Shown here piece by piece: positions 19,016 through 28,642 of a DNA stretch of 64,000 nucleotides (positions are counted from its first letter, which is position 1; each line of letters opens with the position of its first letter). Source of the stretch: Neoasaia chiangmaiensis (GTDB taxonomy: Bacteria > Pseudomonadota > Alphaproteobacteria > Acetobacterales > Acetobacteraceae); the NCBI RefSeq assembly GCF_002005465.1, contig NZ_CP014691.1:2382501-2446500 (forward strand). The letters run 5' to 3'. The position numbers and the translations under genes are program-made. Under the pieces are notes generated by a model. The model saw only the letters and a program-made list of their open reading frames with translations, was not told the DNA's origin and searched no databases.

Positions 19016-19902
19016 GTGCGGGCTCCTGCGGCGTGCTCCTGCTCGCAGGTCTCGAAGTGCCGGGCGATCTGCTCGCCGGTTGTGATCCAGACATCGCGAC
19101 ATTCGATTGCATACTGCAGAAAATGGCGCAGCAGGCGCAGGCGCATCGGACGCCCGCTGACAAGCGGGTGCAGCACGGTCGTCACCATGGCGCCCCAGGC
19201 CCGCGTTTCGTCGAGTTCGTCGCGCCACATCGACAGAACGTGCTCTTTCGGAAAGATCGGCCGCGCGCCAAAACGCGTGCTCATGCCGTGCATCCAGTCG
19301 TCATAGCTGGAGGTGGGCGGTATCTCGATCACGCCGGCCGCACCGTTCGGCAGGACCTGACGGTAGGGGCGTACGTCGTCGCGCCAGCTGCTGGAATAGA
19401 GCATGCCTTCGCGCTTAAGGGCGGTGCGCAGTTCGTCGCAGCTTTCCCCGTAAGGGGCGCGATAGCCGACCGGGCGTACGCCGAAGCGGGCGAGCGCCTC
19501 GAACCCGCGGGCGAGTTCGCTTTCGATATGCGGGGCGCCCGGATCAGGAAGCAGATGATGATAACCGTGATGGCCGATTTCATGCCCGTCCCTCAGGACG
19601 GATTCGACCATGCCCGGATAGGCGTCCGCAGCCCAGCCGGTGGTGAAGAACGTCGCTTTCAGTTCCAGTTCCCGCAGCAGCTCGAGCACCTTTGGCAGGC
19701 CGACGCGCGCCTCGTATCCGCCATAGGACATGGAGACGAGCTTGTCCGCGTGGGCGGGATCCTTCGAGGTGATCGCGCTCTCGGCGTCGATGTCGAATGA
19801 CAGCATCATCGCGGCCCGCAGCCCCTGCGGCCATGGAAATTCCGGGGCGGGGCCAGCCATGTTCGACGGACGGACCGGAACATCGTCGTAGCTGCGGATC
19901 AT
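19012..19902 (-). CDS. Polysaccharide deacetylase-family hydrolase (PuuE/PgdA-like)
   Basis: A NodB-fold hydrolase of 296 residues. Motif 1 is SFDIDAE in place of TFDDG, motif 2 is [11 protein letters not shown] and motif 3 is GYRAPYG. There is no signal peptide, so it acts in the cytoplasm. Such cytoplasmic members include allantoinase PuuE and cyclic-imidase-like enzymes rather than cell-wall deacetylases. The operon context of ureide-handling enzymes suggests a cyclic amide or imide bond as target. It overlaps the neighbouring genes by four bases at each end. Confidence 0.83.
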   Translation of the reverse strand: MIRSYDDVPVRPSNMAGPAPEFPWPQGLRAAMMLSFDIDAESAITSKDPAHADKLVSMSYGGYEARVGLPKVLELLRELELKATFFTTGWAADAYPGMVESVLRDGHEIGHHGYHHLLPDPGAPHIESELARGFEALARFGVRPVGYRAPYGESCDELRTALKREGMLYSSSWRDDVRPYRQVLPNGAAGVIEIPPTSSYDDWMHGMSTRFGARPIFPKEHVLSMWRDELDETRAWGAMVTTVLHPLVSGRPMRLRLLRHFLQYAIECRDVWITTGEQIARHFETCEQEHAAGART

Positions 19903-20705
19903 TGTGTGGTCTCCTGGAATGCGTCGGTGCGCGGCCGATGGCCGGGTACGGCCGAGAGAAAAGCTTTTGTCCGCTCGTGTCGCGGATGATCGAAAAAGGT
20001 CTCGGCGGGTGCGTCTTCGACGATGGTGCCCCCGTCCATGAACAGGATGCGGTCGGCGACCTCACGTGCGAACGCGAGTTCATGCGTGACCACCAGCATC
20101 GTCACCCCGCTGGCGGCGACGGTCTTCATGACGGCGAGTACGTCGCTGACCGATTCCGGATCGAGTGCGCTGGTCGGTTCGTCGAACAGCATGACGGAGG
20201 GGTGCAGCGCCAGCGCGCGGGCAATGGCGACGCGCTGCTGCTGGCCGCCGGAGAGTTGGGACGGGTAGTGGCCCGTGCGATGCTCCATGCCGACCTGTCG
20301 CAGCAGGTCCAGCGCTTCTGCCCGCACATCCGCGACAGGGCGTTTCTGGACCCGTGTCGGCCCTTCGATCACGTTTTGCAGGGCCGTCATGTGCGCGAAC
20401 AGGTTGAAGCGCTGGAACACCATGCCCGCCTGCAGCCGATGGCGTGCGATGTCCCGGGGGCTGCGCGGCACGAGACGACCGCGATGTTCCTGCTGGCCAA
20501 GCAGTTCGCCGTTCATGACAATCAGGCCGCGCTCGGGCGTTTCGAGCTGCGCGATGCAGCGCAGCAGGGTCGTCTTGCCGGAGCCCGAGCTTCCGAGGAC
20601 GCAGACGACCTCTCCGGGCGGGATATCGAGCGAGATCCCCTTGAGGACCGGACTGGCGCCAAAGGCCTTGTGTACGTCACGCAGCCAGATCGCAGGTTCG
20701 GTCAT
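19899..20705 (-). CDS. Polar amino-acid-type ABC importer ATP-binding protein
   Basis: A nucleotide-binding subunit of 268 residues. It has Walker [15 protein letters not shown]-loop after [10 protein letters not shown], signature [15 protein letters not shown], Walker [15 protein letters not shown] and the H-loop His in VVTHE. It pairs with the permease immediately upstream (one-base overlap) and would power uptake for both binding proteins in the operon. It is of the GlnQ/HisP type. Confidence 0.95.
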   Translation of the reverse strand: MTEPAIWLRDVHKAFGASPVLKGISLDIPPGEVVCVLGSSGSGKTTLLRCIAQLETPERGLIVMNGELLGQQEHRGRLVPRSPRDIARHRLQAGMVFQRFNLFAHMTALQNVIEGPTRVQKRPVADVRAEALDLLRQVGMEHRTGHYPSQLSGGQQQRVAIARALALHPSVMLFDEPTSALDPESVSDVLAVMKTVAASGVTMLVVTHELAFAREVADRILFMDGGTIVEDAPAETFFDHPRHERTKAFLSAVPGHRPRTDAFQETTQ

Positions 20706-21556
20706 CAGCGCGCTCCTGTCGCAAAACGACGTTCGAGGAGATGCTGGAGTGGCGCTAGGACGGTCACGGCCAGCAGGTACCAGAACCCCGCGACGATCAG
20801 GAGTTCGATGACGCGCGTGTTCGCGTAGTAGATGGTTTCGGCATTGTGCAGCACTTCCGGATACTGGATCACGCTGGCGAGCGACGTGAGCTTGATCATG
20901 CTGATGAACTCGTTGCCGAGCGGTGGGATTACGGTCCGGAATGCCTGCGGGACGATGATGCGCCGCATCGCCATGAGACGCGTCATGCCAATGGCGGATG
21001 CCGCCTCATACTGCCCGGAATCGACGCTCAGGAAGCCTGCGCGGAAGATCTCCGCAATATAGGCCGCCTGATTGAGCCCGAGCCCGAGCAGGGCGGACAG
21101 GAACGGGGTCATCAGATCCACGGTCCGGTACGTGCCCATGCCCGGCAGCGCGATACGAGGAAAGATCAGCGCCAGATTGAACCAGATCAGCAGTTGCAGG
21201 ATCACCGGCACGCCCCGGAACAGCCAGACATAGAGGCCCGAGACGATCCGCGGCAGCCTGGGCTGCGATACGCGCCCCAAGGCCAGGACCAGGCCGACCG
21301 CCATTCCCACGGCCATGGCGCAGATCGCCATCAGCAGGGTCGCGCCGACACCGCGCAGGATGGACGGCACGAACAGGAACTGCGCGACATAGGCCCAGGC
21401 GATCTGTCCCACTGCGAAGGCATGGACGATCCACGCGAGCACCAGCACGAGCGCGACGCCGGTTGCGATATGACCCCAGCTTGTGCGGCGTCCCTTAGGC
21501 AGCTGGAGGCAGTGCCCGGCATCGGCGGTCGTAAGGCGGCTGACGGGCTGGGTCAT
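20705..21556 (-). CDS. Polar amino-acid-type ABC importer permease
   Basis: A HisM/GlnP-type inner-membrane permease of 283 residues. The first transmembrane segment ([15 protein letters not shown]) is followed by the conserved block [16 protein letters not shown]. The EAA loop that contacts the ATPase is [22 protein letters not shown]. It is the only permease gene in the operon, so the transporter is probably a homodimer. It shares four bases with the upstream binding-protein gene and one with the ATPase gene. Confidence 0.94.
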   Translation of the reverse strand: MTQPVSRLTTADAGHCLQLPKGRRTSWGHIATGVALVLVLAWIVHAFAVGQIAWAYVAQFLFVPSILRGVGATLLMAICAMAVGMAVGLVLALGRVSQPRLPRIVSGLYVWLFRGVPVILQLLIWFNLALIFPRIALPGMGTYRTVDLMTPFLSALLGLGLNQAAYIAEIFRAGFLSVDSGQYEAASAIGMTRLMAMRRIIVPQAFRTVIPPLGNEFISMIKLTSLASVIQYPEVLHNAETIYYANTRVIELLIVAGFWYLLAVTVLAPLQHLLERRFATGAR

Positions 21557-22356
21557 GGCTGGTGTCCGTCTGAGGGTGTGATGGCGTCCTGATCAAGAGC
21601 CCATCGCCTGAGCAGGCGAGCGTAGGTGCCATCGGCCCTTAGGCTTGCGAATGCCATGCGCAGCGAGGCCTGCAGCCCGGCGGCGCCCTTGGGCAGGGCG
21701 ATGGCAAGCGTCATGTCGGATAGCGGCGGGCCGAGGCGTCGGAACGCATGATGTGTGATGTCGATGAAATAGCCTACCGTTTCGCGGCCCTGCACCATTG
21801 CCGCGACGCGTCCCTGCAGCAGCTGGATACGTGCATCCGCGCCGCTTTCGGAGGGGTAGAAGATCATGTCGGGGCGACCTGCGCGCGCGCAGTGCATCTG
21901 GCTCCATGCCCGGATGATGGCGGGAAACGAGGTGGCCCGGCTGGCGGCGATGGGGCGGCCGCACAGGTCTTCGGCCCGCACGACCGGATCGGCCTTCAGG
22001 ACGAGTACCTGCGCCCCGGACTGCAGATAGGGAACGAAGTCCAGCAGCGCGCGGCGTTTCGGAAGATCGGAAAACCCACTGATGATGAGGTCCGTCCGAC
22101 CGCTCTGCACGGAGGGGATCATCTGCGGAAACGACGTCTCCTCCCATTTCGCCGTCATGCCCATGCGCGCGGCGAGAGCACGACCGAAATCAATATCGAA
22201 GCCCGTCAAGGTATCCGTGACGGGGTCGCGGAATTCCAGGGGAGGGTAGATCGGATTGACTGCGATACGCAGGGCCTGCGCCGCCATCGCGGCAGGCCAT
22301 CCGGCACCGGCGAAGAGCGCCATGCCGAAAAGAAGGCTGCGTATCGCTCCTGTCAT
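21553..22356 (-). CDS. Periplasmic amino-acid-type ABC substrate-binding protein (second of two)
   Basis: A family 3 binding protein of 267 residues with a signal peptide (LLFGMALFAGAGWPAAMAA). Conserved blocks are NPIYPPLEFRDP, LTGFDIDFGRALAARMG and the C-terminal RADGTYARLLRRW. It is paralogous to the binding protein at 16713-17561, sharing the FD(V/I)D(L/F)G region and the internal CGR...HC cysteine pair, but clearly diverged in the ligand lobes. The ATGA overlap with the upstream carbamoylase gene couples their translation. Confidence 0.92.
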   Translation of the reverse strand: MTGAIRSLLFGMALFAGAGWPAAMAAQALRIAVNPIYPPLEFRDPVTDTLTGFDIDFGRALAARMGMTAKWEETSFPQMIPSVQSGRTDLIISGFSDLPKRRALLDFVPYLQSGAQVLVLKADPVVRAEDLCGRPIAASRATSFPAIIRAWSQMHCARAGRPDMIFYPSESGADARIQLLQGRVAAMVQGRETVGYFIDITHHAFRRLGPPLSDMTLAIALPKGAAGLQASLRMAFASLRADGTYARLLRRWALDQDAITPSDGHQP

Positions 22357-23309
22357 GCGGGTGATTCGTCTTCCGGCAGGATGACGCCAGTCTGCCCCGT
22401 GATGCGCCGGTAGTGTTCCGGGCGTCTGTGAGCCGCGAAATTGAACATCTTGCTCTTGCCCTGCTGACAGAGATCCAGATCACAGTCCGCGACGATGACC
22501 TCATCTGCAAGGGTGCGCGTCCCGGCGACGATAAGCCCGTTGGGGTCCACGATACAGGTGCCGCCGATCAGGCCCGAGCCGTCCTCGTCACCGGCCTTTG
22601 CGACGGCGACCGCCCAGCAGGCGTTCATGTAGGCATTCGCCTGCGCGACGAGCTGGGCATGGAAAGTGCGCAGCTCTGCGCTCTCGCTTTCACCTCCGTT
22701 AGGGTCGTAGGCCGCTGAATTATAGCCGACGCAGAGCAGTTCCATGCCCTGCAGCGCCAGCGTGCGCCATGCTTCCGGCCAGCGGCGATCATTGCAGATC
22801 AGCATGCCGAGCAGCGCGTCCTGCCAGACCGGCCCGGCGCGAAACACGGGAAAGCCGAGTTCGCCGTATTCGAAATAGCGTTTTTCCAGTTGCTGATATT
22901 GTGCGCCGGCACGGGGCTCGACCGAGCCGGGGAGATGCACCTTGCGGTATTTGCCGAGAATGGTGCCATCTGGCGTCACGACGATGCTGGAATTGTACCG
23001 CTGCCCTTCCGGCGTCCGTTCTGCATACCCCACGCTAAATCCCACCCCGAGCTCCCGTGCACGATCAAAGAGTGGCTGCACGTCCGGATTCGGCATGGAC
23101 GGTTCGTAATAGGGCTGCAGTTCGTTGTCATCCAGAAGCCAGCGTGGAAAGAACGTCGTGAACGCCAGCTCCGGAAACACCACCAGGGTCGCGCCTTGGG
23201 CTGCGGCCTCATCGAGCAGCCGGATCATGCGTTCGAGCGTGTGGGCGCGGTGATCGGCGCGCTGTGTGGGACCCATCTGGGCCGCGGCGATGCGGATTAT
23301 GCGACTCAT
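22353..23309 (-). CDS. N-carbamoyl-D-amino-acid hydrolase (nitrilase superfamily)
   Basis: An enzyme of 318 residues with the catalytic triad in place: Glu47 (VVFPELAF), Lys123 (YRKVHLPG) and Cys172 (MLICNDRRWPE). Length and triad spacing match D-carbamoylases (EC 3.5.1.77), which release a free D-amino acid, CO2 and ammonia from N-carbamoyl-D-amino acids made by hydantoinase. It is the first gene of an eight-gene minus-strand operon whose members overlap by one to four bases, divergent from a LysR gene. Beta-ureidopropionase and other C-N hydrolases are alternatives, but the EPRAG and RRWPE blocks favour the D-carbamoylase branch. Confidence 0.88.
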   Translation of the reverse strand: MSRIIRIAAAQMGPTQRADHRAHTLERMIRLLDEAAAQGATLVVFPELAFTTFFPRWLLDDNELQPYYEPSMPNPDVQPLFDRARELGVGFSVGYAERTPEGQRYNSSIVVTPDGTILGKYRKVHLPGSVEPRAGAQYQQLEKRYFEYGELGFPVFRAGPVWQDALLGMLICNDRRWPEAWRTLALQGMELLCVGYNSAAYDPNGGESESAELRTFHAQLVAQANAYMNACWAVAVAKAGDEDGSGLIGGTCIVDPNGLIVAGTRTLADEVIVADCDLDLCQQGKSKMFNFAAHRRPEHYRRITGQTGVILPEDESPA

Positions 23310-23439
23310 CTGTTCATCATCTCGACGGGGAGGGCCAGCGACCCTGATGGAAGGCTAGAAAATCATTGCCATTCTGTTCCGCTTTCTTCAATTATCACTG
23401 CAATCACATATACGCCCCCTATATTCAAATCGGTTATAG

Positions 23440-24357
23440 ATGAATCTGCGCCAAATCGAGATCCTTCGCGCGATCATCCGTCACAATACGACGGTGGCGG
23501 CTGCCCGGGTTGTGGGGCTGTCCCAGCCGGCAATCAGCAATGCCATCAAAACGATGGAGGAGCAGGCCGGGTTCGCTCTGTTCCAGCGCGTCAATAACCG
23601 TCTCTACCCGACGCCGGAGGCGACCATCCTCGCCGAGGATGCTGAAGCCATCTTCGATCTGCACGACAAGCTGGAGCGCCGGATCAGGGATCTGCGCGAC
23701 AGCAGGGCCGGACAGCTGCGCCTCGTTGCGACGCCGCCGATCGGTTACGGCATCATCACCTCCGCCATTCAGGAGACCCAGCAGGCACGGCCGAAAATCC
23801 GGACCTATTTCGACGTCCGTCGTTACGAAGGGGTCATGAACGGCATCGAAAGTCACAACGCCGAACTCGGATTCATCTTGGCATTCGGTGGCAAGCCGGG
23901 CATCCAGTCCGAGCTTCTGTGTCACTGCGACATGGTCTGCGTCATGCCGCCCGGGCATCCGCTTAGCGCACGTGCGCAGCTCGGGCCGCGGGACTTGCGT
24001 GACTACCGGTTCATCGCGCTTGAGCGGGGAACGCGACTTGGCGAAGCGACGCGGGCGGCGTTCGAGGCTGAACGCGAGGAATTCAATTTCTCGGCTGAAG
24101 TCCGGTATGGAAACACCGCATGCGCCCTTGCCGAAGCGCACGCCGGCCTGGCGGTCGTGGACTCCCTGACGGCATTTTCCGGACGGTTTAAGGTTGCCGT
24201 TCGCCCCTTTCGCCCGGCTATTCCGGTTGGCGCCTATGCGATATGGTCGGAAAATCGTTCGCTTTCACGGCTTGCGCGCTTCTTTCTGGCGCGTGTGCGC
24301 GATGCGGTCGCAAATGTGCCGTCGGCTTCCATCGCGTCGGGCCAGGCAGACGTCTGA
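23440..24357 (+). CDS. LysR-family transcriptional regulator
   Basis: A protein of 305 residues. The N-terminal winged helix-turn-helix (ILRAIIRHNTTVAAARVVGLSQPAISNAIKTME) precedes a type 2 periplasmic-binding-like effector domain (QLRLVATPPIGYGIITSA onward). It is divergent from the carbamoylase-ABC importer operon across 130 bases, so it very probably controls that operon. The intergenic DNA has an AT-rich inverted segment (TATACGCCCCCTATA at about 23410-23424) that could hold its site, though it is not a clean T-N11-A box. No good ribosome-binding site precedes the ATG. Confidence 0.92.
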   Translation: MNLRQIEILRAIIRHNTTVAAARVVGLSQPAISNAIKTMEEQAGFALFQRVNNRLYPTPEATILAEDAEAIFDLHDKLERRIRDLRDSRAGQLRLVATPPIGYGIITSAIQETQQARPKIRTYFDVRRYEGVMNGIESHNAELGFILAFGGKPGIQSELLCHCDMVCVMPPGHPLSARAQLGPRDLRDYRFIALERGTRLGEATRAAFEAEREEFNFSAEVRYGNTACALAEAHAGLAVVDSLTAFSGRFKVAVRPFRPAIPVGAYAIWSENRSLSRLARFFLARVRDAVANVPSASIASGQADV

Positions 24358-24389
24358 ACCGTCGTCTGCAGCAGCGGCGGGGAACTTCC

Positions 24390-24421
24390 GAACCCCGTGA
24401 CAGGGCTGGGGCTCGGGTTTT
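24390..24421 (+). terminator. Possible intrinsic terminator after the LysR gene
   Basis: An imperfect GC-rich hairpin (GAACCCC / GGGGCTC) is followed by GGGTTTT, 33 bases after the LysR stop codon. The stem is imperfect and the T-run short, so support is moderate. Confidence 0.45.
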
Positions 24422-24570
24422 CTGCATTTTCAGCTAGACTATAAATTCCGGTGATGGTGCTGTCGGAAAACCGATAGATCGTTGCGAAGTTAGTACGAGA
24501 TGAACGCGCAATGCTTCGCTTATGCTGCGATCCGAGATTGAAGCTCCATCTGATCGCAGGGATATTGTTC

Positions 24571-26910
24571 ATGAGGCAACGCAGCCGCCAACGTTTCATA
24601 CTGCTTGGCACGACCTGCATCGTTTTGGCTCAGGCTGGCGTTGCGGCCCATGCCGAAGACGTGGTGAGCCCGTTGCAGAATCGTGAAGAAAAAATCACCG
24701 TGCGCAAGGGTATCAGTTCCGCAAATGGCGTTACGAACACGACACCCGGCGGCGGCCTCATGCCGCATCAGACTGCTGCAAAGAGCATCAGTGGTGTCAC
24801 GCGGGACTTTATCGCCAAGCAGTCTCCGACGACGAATGCGCTGACCCTGCTCAAGGCCATGCCGGGCGTGATCGTGGCCGGATCCGATCCTTTGGGCACG
24901 TCGGACCGTATGAACGTTTCGATCCGGGGTCTGAACCAGACGGAGATCGGGACGACTTTCGAAGGCATGCCTGTGGGCGATCGCCTTTACTACAGCCCGT
25001 TTACGTCGGAGTGGGCTGACACAGAAAATCTTGGATTTGTGGATGTTGCGCAAGGATCGCCCGATATCAGCGCTCCTGTCTACAATTCCGTAGGTGGTCA
25101 GATCAACGCGGGTCTGCGCAGCCCTTCCGATCATTTTGGCGGGCTGCTCGATTTCGCCGGGGGAACAAAAGCCGTCAATCGCGAATTCATGCGGATCGAT
25201 ACGGGATATATCGGAAAATCCGGTATCAAGGGTTATACGTCATTTTCGCATAGCGGTAACGATAACTGGCGTGGTGTCGGCGGTCAGACGCGCGATCACG
25301 TGGACAGCCGGTTCGTTAAGGAGTGGGGTGTCGGCAACAGGATTGCTCCGTTCGTTGCATGGAATCTGGTAAAGGCGGATCTGTTTACCAATCCGACGCT
25401 GGCGCAGTGGAACCAGTCGAAGGACTCCTATAATTATTCCGGAAACTACCATTTCAGTAACACCCTCTATCAGAAGTTCCATTTCTATCGCCGTCAGACG
25501 GTCATGCTCGCCGCACCGTCAGAGTTCACCCTCGCGCGCGATCTGACGCTGTCCATAACACCCTATTTCATGTATAATCATGGCATCATCAATGGTGCCT
25601 CGGTGTTGAATGACAGCACGTCCCATTATGGAAACTCGTCAGCCGGTCAACTGGGTCTTCCTTATAGCCAGGATGGGAAGACGACTGTTGAGAACGTTGA
25701 TCCATATACGCAATTTTCTGCCGGTCAGAACGCGTACATCACCTGGAAAAAGGGCCACAACACGCTCCAGGCGGGCTACTGGTACGATTATTTCGATCAT
25801 AACGAGGCCACGTCCTATGCGGTCGCGGACGCCAACGGAAACGTGCAGAATGCCTATGGCCACGCGCCGGTCCGCACCGCGAGCGGCGCTATCCTGCGGT
25901 CGTTCGACGGGCATATCATCCAGCAGATCAACGCGTTGTTCATCAGCGACACGCTAAAGCTTTTCAAAGACCGCCTGACGCTGAACGCGGGCTTCAAGGA
26001 AGTGATGGTCTCGCGTAGCGCGACAAGCGGCGTGCCGGGAACAACCTATGCCGTGACGGCAAACGACGCTATTCCCCTGCCACAGGTCTCGGCGAGTTTC
26101 CGGCTGACGCCGCACGACCAGATCTATATCAACGGCACTACGGCGTTTCGCGAGCCGGCTTCGATCAATTCCTATGTCGACATCTACAGCGTCGCGACAG
26201 GCAAGATGTCGAGCACGCATGCTTCGAATCTGAAGCCGGAATACTCGATTGCCGAGGAACTGGGATATCGGTACGATGGATTCGTCAATTTCTCGGCGGC
26301 TTTCTTCAATTATAACTTCACGAACCGGCAGGTCGCGAGCAGTGCTCTCGTAAACGGAACGCCCGAGACGTTTTCTCTCAACGCGGGTGGGCAGACGTCA
26401 CACGGCGTGCAGGGCGAAATCGGCCTGCGCCCATGGCATCATTTCAGTCCCTATGTCTCTGCACAGTATCTGCACGCAACAATCGACAACAACTTTCAGA
26501 TCAGCGGCGACCTGTTGCCGACAAAGGGGAAAACCGCAACTCAGAGTCCGAAATTTACCGGATCGGTCGGTCTGTCCTATGATGATGGCACGATGTTCGG
26601 CAACTTCGCGCTCACCTATGTAGGGTCGCAATACACCACGTTCATGAACGACCAGAAGATGCCGTCCTACGAAACCGGAAACATAACGCTCGGGTATCGG
26701 TTCAGGAATCTGGGGCCGGCGAAGCATCCCCAGGTGCAGCTCAACCTGATCAATGTCGGTAACGAGAAGTACCTCTCCGGCGCATACGGTGTGACGCCGA
26801 ACGCCAAGACGACGCGCGGCATCTATGGAACCAGCCTGTCCGGTAGCGAACCGACCTATTACGTAGGTGGCGGATTTGCGGCCGTTGCTTCGATCAGCGC
26901 CGGTTTCTGA
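24571..26910 (+). CDS. TonB-dependent outer-membrane receptor (FecA/CirA-like)
   Basis: A receptor of 779 residues with a signal peptide (FILLGTTCIVLAQAGVAAHA). The plug domain contains MPGVIVAGSDPLG and NVSIRGLNQTEIGTTFEGMPVGDR, and the barrel ends in AAVASISAGF with a terminal Phe. The start at 24571 has AGGGA about nine bases upstream and places RQRSRQR before the hydrophobic segment; an ATG 60 bases earlier is less likely. An FAD-linked dehydrogenase follows after 14 bases, so the two are probably co-transcribed and the receptor may bring in the dehydrogenase substrate or a related ligand. Confidence 0.92.
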   Translation: MRQRSRQRFILLGTTCIVLAQAGVAAHAEDVVSPLQNREEKITVRKGISSANGVTNTTPGGGLMPHQTAAKSISGVTRDFIAKQSPTTNALTLLKAMPGVIVAGSDPLGTSDRMNVSIRGLNQTEIGTTFEGMPVGDRLYYSPFTSEWADTENLGFVDVAQGSPDISAPVYNSVGGQINAGLRSPSDHFGGLLDFAGGTKAVNREFMRIDTGYIGKSGIKGYTSFSHSGNDNWRGVGGQTRDHVDSRFVKEWGVGNRIAPFVAWNLVKADLFTNPTLAQWNQSKDSYNYSGNYHFSNTLYQKFHFYRRQTVMLAAPSEFTLARDLTLSITPYFMYNHGIINGASVLNDSTSHYGNSSAGQLGLPYSQDGKTTVENVDPYTQFSAGQNAYITWKKGHNTLQAGYWYDYFDHNEATSYAVADANGNVQNAYGHAPVRTASGAILRSFDGHIIQQINALFISDTLKLFKDRLTLNAGFKEVMVSRSATSGVPGTTYAVTANDAIPLPQVSASFRLTPHDQIYINGTTAFREPASINSYVDIYSVATGKMSSTHASNLKPEYSIAEELGYRYDGFVNFSAAFFNYNFTNRQVASSALVNGTPETFSLNAGGQTSHGVQGEIGLRPWHHFSPYVSAQYLHATIDNNFQISGDLLPTKGKTATQSPKFTGSVGLSYDDGTMFGNFALTYVGSQYTTFMNDQKMPSYETGNITLGYRFRNLGPAKHPQVQLNLINVGNEKYLSGAYGVTPNAKTTRGIYGTSLSGSEPTYYVGGGFAAVASISAGF

Positions 26911-26924
26911 GGAGCGGTCGCGTC

Positions 26925-28334
26925 ATGACGGCGGAGCAAGACCAGTCCTGCAACGCTCTCTCGGCCTTGCAGGCGATTGTCGGGGTAGAGCATGTTCTCG
27001 TCGGGCAGGCTGCCGAGCGGTGGTCTACCGACTGGACTGGTGCCTATCGTGCAATGCCCATTGCGGTCGTGCGGCCAGACAGCCGGGATGAGGTCTCCGC
27101 CATTGTGCGGTTAGCTAATACTTTCCGGATTCCGCTCGTGCCGGTGTCAGGGAACACAAGTCTGAATGGTGGTGCCATCGGTCGCGATGCCATCATCATA
27201 TCGGTCGATCGTATGCGACGTATTCGCGAGATCAGGCCGCAGGCGCGCGTTGCGGTGGTGGAAGCCGGCGTGATCGTCTCGGCGCTTGACGATGCCGTCG
27301 GGCAGTATGGCCTGACCTTTCCCCTGTCCTTTGGGGCTGCCGGATCGTCATTGATTGGTGGTGTGCTCTCCACAAATGCGGGTGGCGCCAACGTCCTGCG
27401 TTACGGAAATGCGCGCGATCTGTGTCTCGGTCTTGAGGTCGTTCTGCCAGACGGGCAGGTGCTGGACCTAATGACAACGCTGAAAAAAGACAACTCTGGT
27501 TTCGATCTTCGTGATCTCCTGATCGGGTCGGAGGGGCAGCTGGGGATCATTACCGCAGCAGTCCTGCGGTTGCATCCGCGCGCCGGTGAGCAGGTGACGG
27601 CGATTCTGGGCATGCAAGATCTGTCGCGCGCGCCGGCGCTGCTGAACAGGTTGCAGGACGCCTCGGGCGGTGCTGTCACCGCATTCGAATTCATGTCCCG
27701 ATCCTATATGGAAAAGGTTCAAGGTCACGTTCAGGGAGCACGCTGCTTTCTTGAGACGATCTATCCGGCCACTATCCTTGTCGAAATGTCCACAACGCGC
27801 GAAATGGATCTTGGAAGCCTGCTGGAAACAGGTCTGGAGGAAGCCATGGAAACCGGCGATGTGAGCGACGCGGTCGTGGCGCAGAACAACGGGCAGCAGC
27901 GAGATATGTGGGCACTTCGAGAGGCGGCAGCGGAAGTTGCCTTTCACCGACATCCAGTTGTCGATACGGATATTGCTGTTCCTGTCGATCGTGTCGCGGA
28001 TTATCTTGAGGCCATTCCGCAGCGCATGGCTGAAATTGATGCTGGTTTCGACGATATCGCGGTGGCACACCTGGGTGACGGAAATATCCATTATACGGTT
28101 TGGCCGTCTTGCGACGACCCCGCCATAGAGGCCGCTTTCCGGGCCGCGATCGACGCACTGGCGGTCGAAATGGGCGGAACGTTCTCGGCCGAGCATGGAA
28201 TAGGTCTGTCGAAGTTGCCCTCCATGGCCCGGCACAAGAACAGGGTTGCGCTGGACGTTATGCGGAAAATCAAGACTGCGCTTGATCCGAACGGCATTCT
28301 CAACCCCGGCAAGACGTTGCCTGCAGAAATCTAG
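26925..28334 (+). CDS. FAD-linked D-2-hydroxyacid dehydrogenase (GlcD/D2HGDH-like)
   Basis: A flavoprotein of 469 residues. The FAD_binding_4 domain shows PVSGNTSLNGGAIG and GGVLSTNAGGANVLRYGNARD. The FAD-oxidase C-terminal domain has GDGNIHYTVWPS and the metal and active-site block AEHGIGLSK near the end. Relatives oxidise D-2-hydroxyglutarate, D-lactate or glycolate, passing electrons to a quinone or cytochrome. There is no Fe-S domain, unlike the GlcF-fused forms. GAGGAG precedes the ATG, and the gene is coupled to the TonB receptor 14 bases upstream. The substrate cannot be fixed from sequence. Confidence 0.88.
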   Translation: MTAEQDQSCNALSALQAIVGVEHVLVGQAAERWSTDWTGAYRAMPIAVVRPDSRDEVSAIVRLANTFRIPLVPVSGNTSLNGGAIGRDAIIISVDRMRRIREIRPQARVAVVEAGVIVSALDDAVGQYGLTFPLSFGAAGSSLIGGVLSTNAGGANVLRYGNARDLCLGLEVVLPDGQVLDLMTTLKKDNSGFDLRDLLIGSEGQLGIITAAVLRLHPRAGEQVTAILGMQDLSRAPALLNRLQDASGGAVTAFEFMSRSYMEKVQGHVQGARCFLETIYPATILVEMSTTREMDLGSLLETGLEEAMETGDVSDAVVAQNNGQQRDMWALREAAAEVAFHRHPVVDTDIAVPVDRVADYLEAIPQRMAEIDAGFDDIAVAHLGDGNIHYTVWPSCDDPAIEAAFRAAIDALAVEMGGTFSAEHGIGLSKLPSMARHKNRVALDVMRKIKTALDPNGILNPGKTLPAEI

Positions 28335-28422
28335 AGGTTTTGGGCGTTGTTAGCGCTTGAAATTGTTCCTGTATCGTAGAGATGGAAAAAAGTGCCGGAA
28401 TAGGTAGTTTCATCGATGAAAC

Positions 28423-28613
28423 ATGGCGATCTCGGAGGCACTGATTGAGGCTGTTCGCTCACGGGGCAAGACACCGCCGCATGATCTTCGGCGTAAGGTA
28501 GCAGCGACTTTCTGGCGTCATAAGAATGACGAGAAATGGCAGAGCGTCCCCGTCGAACTGGGGCCGTGGTGGCGGGCGGCGCGGCTTTTCATCCACTCTG
28601 GGCGCTGGAAAAG
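28423..28613 (+). pseudogene. N-terminal fragment of an IS5-type transposase
   Basis: About 60 residues (AATFWRHKNDEKWQSVPVELGPWWRAARLFI) resembling the N-terminus of IS5/IS1031-like OrfA, which has a W-x-x-(V/L)P-x-x-(F/L)GPWW pattern. The frame then runs into an AAGCCTGTTTGAAAATGC motif at 28611-28628 that looks like an IS end and terminates. The rest of the transposase is missing. Confidence 0.5.
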
Positions 28614-28642
28614 CCTGTTTGAAAATGCATGTTGATGGTAGC

